DNA of 18,323 nucleotides, taken from NCBI GenBank assembly GCA_001805655.1, contig MHGR01000100.1, positions 24,358 through 42,680 on the forward strand, read 5' to 3'. A model generated the notes under the pieces. That model was given only the letters and a program-made list of their open reading frames with translations. It ran no database searches and had not been told where the DNA came from. The translations under genes were made by a program, and so were the position numbers. The number at the start of each line of letters is the position of its first letter. The first letter of the stretch is position 1. Shown piece by piece: positions 15,854 through 18,323 of the stretch. Origin of the DNA: Omnitrophica WOR_2 bacterium RIFCSPHIGHO2_02_FULL_52_10 (GTDB lineage: Bacteria; Omnitrophota; Gorgyraeia; Zapsychrales; Zapsychraceae).

Positions 15854-16806
15854 AATGCTTCCTTGATTTTGCAGAGAAGCGCCTCAAGGCCGTTTTTCCC
15901 CAGGGCCGATACAGGGATGACTTCTTCGTTAATCTCTTTTTGAAATTGCTTAAGATGGTCCTGCGCTTGGAGGAGATCCATTTTATTGGCAACGATCAGC
16001 CTGCGCTTGGACGCCAGCGGCTCACCGTACGCTTCTAGTTCGTGGTTGACCTTGCCATAATCCTCAACCGGATTGCGGCCTTCCGTGCCGGCCATGTCAA
16101 CGAGGTGGAGCAGGATCTTCGTCCGCTCGGCATGCCGTAAAAACCGGTCCCCCAGGCCCTTCCCCAAATGGGCGCCCTCAATTATACCCGGAAGGTCAGC
16201 GATGACAAAACTGAAGTCATCCTCCTCGACTATCCCCAGAATTGGCTGCTTGGTCGTAAAAGGATAGGCCGCGACCTTGGATTTTACCCTGGAAATGCCG
16301 GAAATCAATGTGGATTTCCCCGCATTGGGAAAACCGATTATGCCGACATCCGCAATCAGCTTGAGCTCAAGCGTAACGGTTCGCGTTTCCCCCGATCGCG
16401 GAGGGACAAGCGTTTTGCTGCGCTGGTTGCCGATCCCGCCCCGGCCGCCTTTCGCGATGATGACGGACTGCCCGTCTGTCGCCAGGTCCCGGATCAACAG
16501 CTTCGTACCGAAATCACGGATAAGCGTACCGACGGGAACGTGCAATACAGAATCCTTGCCGTCCTTGCCCTTTTTGCCCTTGCTGCTGGCATGGCCGCCC
16601 CTCTGGGCCGTGTAATGCTGCTTGAACCTGTAATCAAGCAGCGTGCGCAGTCCACGGTTTGCCCGGACCACGACATCGCCGCCCTTGCCGCCGTCGCCGC
16701 CGTCGGGACGGGGGTAACGCATAAATTTGTCCCGGTAATAGCTCTCACACCCCTTGCCGCCGTCGCCGCCCTGCACAAAAATTCTCGCCTCATCAACAAA
16801 TATCAT
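15826..16806 (-). CDS. obgE: GTPase Obg/CgtA, 50S assembly factor
   Basis: Obg is a GTP-binding protein that binds the 50S subunit and links ribosome maturation to nutrient state. The 326-aa product has the glycine-rich Obg fold (residues 1-155, with GGDGGKG and GGRGGIGNQ) and a GTPase domain with G1 GFPNAGKS (158-165), G3 DLPG (204-207), G4 NKMD (274-277) and G5 SAL. The C-terminal OCT domain present in some Obg proteins is absent. It starts 42 nt after rplU. rpmA, normally between them, is missing. The stop lies inside the start of proB. Confidence 0.97.
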   Translation of the reverse strand: MIFVDEARIFVQGGDGGKGCESYYRDKFMRYPRPDGGDGGKGGDVVVRANRGLRTLLDYRFKQHYTAQRGGHASSKGKKGKDGKDSVLHVPVGTLIRDFGTKLLIRDLATDGQSVIIAKGGRGGIGNQRSKTLVPPRSGETRTVTLELKLIADVGIIGFPNAGKSTLISGISRVKSKVAAYPFTTKQPILGIVEEDDFSFVIADLPGIIEGAHLGKGLGDRFLRHAERTKILLHLVDMAGTEGRNPVEDYGKVNHELEAYGEPLASKRRLIVANKMDLLQAQDHLKQFQKEINEEVIPVSALGKNGLEALLCKIKEALCTENSRDP

Positions 16807-16848
16807 TTTTATCCCGGAGCCTGCCGCGCGGTCGGTGCCTGGCCTTTC

Positions 16849-17160
16849 CTAAGCCATGATCTTGGTGATATTCAAAACTGTTAGATTCTGGCGGTGTCCG
16901 ATTTTCTTCTGAGAACTTTTGCGCCTGCGGAATTTAAACGCGACCTTTTTCTTGCCGCGATTGTGTCTCACCACCTCAGCGGTGACTTTAACATCCTTTA
17001 AATAGGGCTGGCCGATGCGGACATCCGCCCCCTTGGCAAATAACAGGACTTTATCCAGCGTGACATTCTTGCCGGGCTCCTGCGGGATGCGGTCGGCATC
17101 AATGATATCTCCTTCGGAAATTTTAAATTGGGTCGCCCCTATTTGGACAACGGCATACAC
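16849..17160 (-). CDS. rplU: 50S ribosomal protein L21
   Basis: L21 is a primary binder of 23S rRNA. The 103-aa product, the usual size, begins MYAVVQIGATQFKISEGDII and has the C-terminal VRHNRGKKKVAFKFRRRKSS region followed by GHRQNLTVLNITKI. The start is GTG, set by a strong AGGAGGG Shine-Dalgarno. It lies 57 nt after the RNase E/G stop. L27 (rpmA) does not follow. Confidence 0.97.
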   Translation of the reverse strand: MYAVVQIGATQFKISEGDIIDADRIPQEPGKNVTLDKVLLFAKGADVRIGQPYLKDVKVTAEVVRHNRGKKKVAFKFRRRKSSQKKIGHRQNLTVLNITKIMA

Positions 17161-17165
17161 GATGA

Positions 17166-17172
17166 CCCTCCT
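17166..17172 (-). promoter_or_regulatory. Shine-Dalgarno site deciding the rplU GTG start
   Basis: AGGAGGG on the minus strand lies 5 nt before the GTG at 17160. It is the strongest Shine-Dalgarno I noticed in the window and supports the GTG start. Confidence 0.8.
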
Positions 17173-17217
17173 TTGATTTTAAACCTACCGGTAATCTATC
17201 TTTGTTTACTGTACGAT

Positions 17218-18323
17218 TTACGGAATTTTGACGCGCCCGCGCCCATCACAAAATGGGCATTTTCCAAACGATATGGACTCAACCGTTTTGCCCGTACGGG
17301 CCCTGGTCATTTCCACCAGCCCCAGCGGTGAAATCCTGCCGCTGACCTCCGTCTTTTCATGATCCCGGGCCAGCGCGATCTGCAGGGCCTCCAACACCTT
17401 CCGCTTATGCTCCTCCTTCACCATGTCTATGAAATCGATGACGATAATCCCCCCCAGGTCACGCAGACGCAGCTGGCGCGCGATCTCCGGAACCACCTCC
17501 ATATTGACCATGAACGCCGCGTCCCCCGGGGAGGCCCTGGTCTTGAATTTGCCGCTGTTGACGTCAACGACCGTCAATCCTTCCGTCGCATTAATGACAA
17601 TATACGCCCCTGACTTGCAGTACACGTTGGTGTCATAAATACTCTGAAGATCTTTCGCGATGTTCTTAAATTCAAAAAGCGGCGTCTCCCCGTTATAATG
17701 GTGAATCTTGCCGACCATCTCATGACCGATGAGGGTCTGAACAAATTTGGTAATTTTTTGGTGCTCCTCCTTGGAGTCAATAATCACCTGCTGAACATCT
17801 TCCGTAAGGTAATCACGCACGATTTTCCACGTCAATTCCCCCTCTTCGTAAATCAGGGAGGGGGCCTTCAGCTGCTCTCCCTTTTTATAAATCTTGAGCC
17901 AGATATTGTAGAGGAATTTCGCGTCGCGGATGAGTTCCCGCTTCCCCTGCTTCAGGGAAGCCGTGCGGATGATGAACCCGCCGGCCTTGGCAAAGGTAAA
18001 ACTCTTGATGACTTCCCTCAACCTTTGCCGCTCGTCGTTACTTTCGATTTTTCTGGAAATGCCGGTTTGCTGGTCACACGGCATGTAGACGACAAACCGC
18101 CCCGGCAGGGTGAGATGAGTGGTGAGACGGGCCCCCTTTTCTCCAAAAGGGTCCTTGACGACTTGAACGAGGATTTCCTGCCCGACCTTCAGCGGAATCG
18201 GGCGCTTCCCTCCTCTTCTGCCTTTAGGCCGCTGCTGATGCTGTTCCTTATTCTTGAAAATCTTGTCAAGAAGCTTGCGCGGCTCAGCAATATCTTCCTC
18301 AACGAGAGGATTCACGGCATCGG
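17218..18323 (-). CDS. ribonuclease E/G, 5' end outside window
   Basis: This is an Rne/Rng-type endoribonuclease that cleaves single-stranded RNA in rRNA maturation and mRNA decay. The visible 367 residues begin inside an insertion of the S1 domain rich in Lys, Gln and Arg. They carry the conserved VQVVKDPFGEKGARLTTHLT, the catalytic magnesium-binding aspartates in VVDVNSGK and IVIDFIDMV, and the zinc-link CPFCDGRG near the end. The protein stops five residues after that link. Known RNase E and G continue for about 80 residues as the small domain, so that domain is absent here. A GTG at 18315 could be read as a start, but the frame is open to the window edge and the N-terminal S1 domain would be incomplete, so the gene very probably starts outside. 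rplU follows after 57 nt. Confidence 0.92.
   Translation of the reverse strand, partial: DAVNPLVEEDIAEPRKLLDKIFKNKEQHQQRPKGRRGGKRPIPLKVGQEILVQVVKDPFGEKGARLTTHLTLPGRFVVYMPCDQQTGISRKIESNDERQRLREVIKSFTFAKAGGFIIRTASLKQGKRELIRDAKFLYNIWLKIYKKGEQLKAPSLIYEEGELTWKIVRDYLTEDVQQVIIDSKEEHQKITKFVQTLIGHEMVGKIHHYNGETPLFEFKNIAKDLQSIYDTNVYCKSGAYIVINATEGLTVVDVNSGKFKTRASPGDAAFMVNMEVVPEIARQLRLRDLGGIIVIDFIDMVKEEHKRKVLEALQIALARDHEKTEVSGRISPLGLVEMTRARTGKTVESISFGKCPFCDGRGRVKIP

Noticed and set aside
18313..18315. GTG as the start of the RNase E/G gene
   Set aside because: The frame stays open to the window edge, and the protein would lack most of its S1 domain.
1..18323. Mobile elements, CRISPR arrays, defence systems or horizontal islands
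   Set aside because: No transposase, integrase, repeat array or foreign-looking gene was seen. All genes are co-directional housekeeping genes.

Overview
The window is a block of bacterial housekeeping genes, every one on the minus strand, so it reads biologically from high to low coordinates. It holds 16 complete protein genes, two cut by the window edges, and two tRNA genes. GC looks moderate (near 50% by eye). I see no phage, insertion sequence, CRISPR, toxin or defence genes. Gene content is that of a bacterium. RpoB is short (1158 aa), Obg lacks the optional C-terminal domain, and the tRNAs have no encoded CCA. The gene order (rng-rplU-obgE-proB-proA-nadD, plsC-rpsA, tRNA-secE-nusG-rplKAJL-rpoBC) is compatible with an uncultured lineage such as Omnitrophota or another PVC-related group, but this placement is a guess and is not proven by the sequence.

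Right block (18323 to about 10830): a tightly packed run of RNase E/G (5' end outside the window), L21, the ribosome-assembly GTPase Obg, the first two proline-biosynthesis enzymes (ProB, ProA), nicotinate-nucleotide adenylyltransferase (NadD), an alpha-D-phosphohexomutase and a PlsC-type acyltransferase. Gaps run from small to negative: ProB overlaps Obg by 28 nt, NadD overlaps ProA by 4 nt, and the mutase overlaps NadD by 68 nt. rpmA (L27), which normally sits between rplU and obgE, is missing. The RNase stops right after its zinc-link motif.

Middle block (10829 to 7779): a near-consensus sigma-70 promoter, then a leader of about 130 nt with a terminator-like hairpin and a second hairpin, then rpsA (ribosomal protein S1, six S1 repeats). 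A 131-nt gap with a nested inverted repeat follows, then tyrS.

Left block (7709 to 1): a second near-consensus promoter leads into tRNA-Thr(GGT), rpmG (L33, zinc-binding form), tRNA-Trp(CCA), secE, nusG, rplK, rplA, rplJ, rplL, rpoB and rpoC (3' end outside). This is the classical translation/transcription super-operon with secE-nusG, rplKAJL and rpoBC joined and almost no gaps. Only the rplL-rpoB gap approaches 100 nt. tuf, often found beside these tRNAs, is absent, and there is no space for an L10 leader before rplJ.

No novel biological system was found. The points worth a second look are local departures from conserved architecture: missing rpmA, an RNase E/G without its small domain, a probable rpsA attenuator, the lost L10 leader, mixed tRNA/mRNA transcription, and one long gene overlap.
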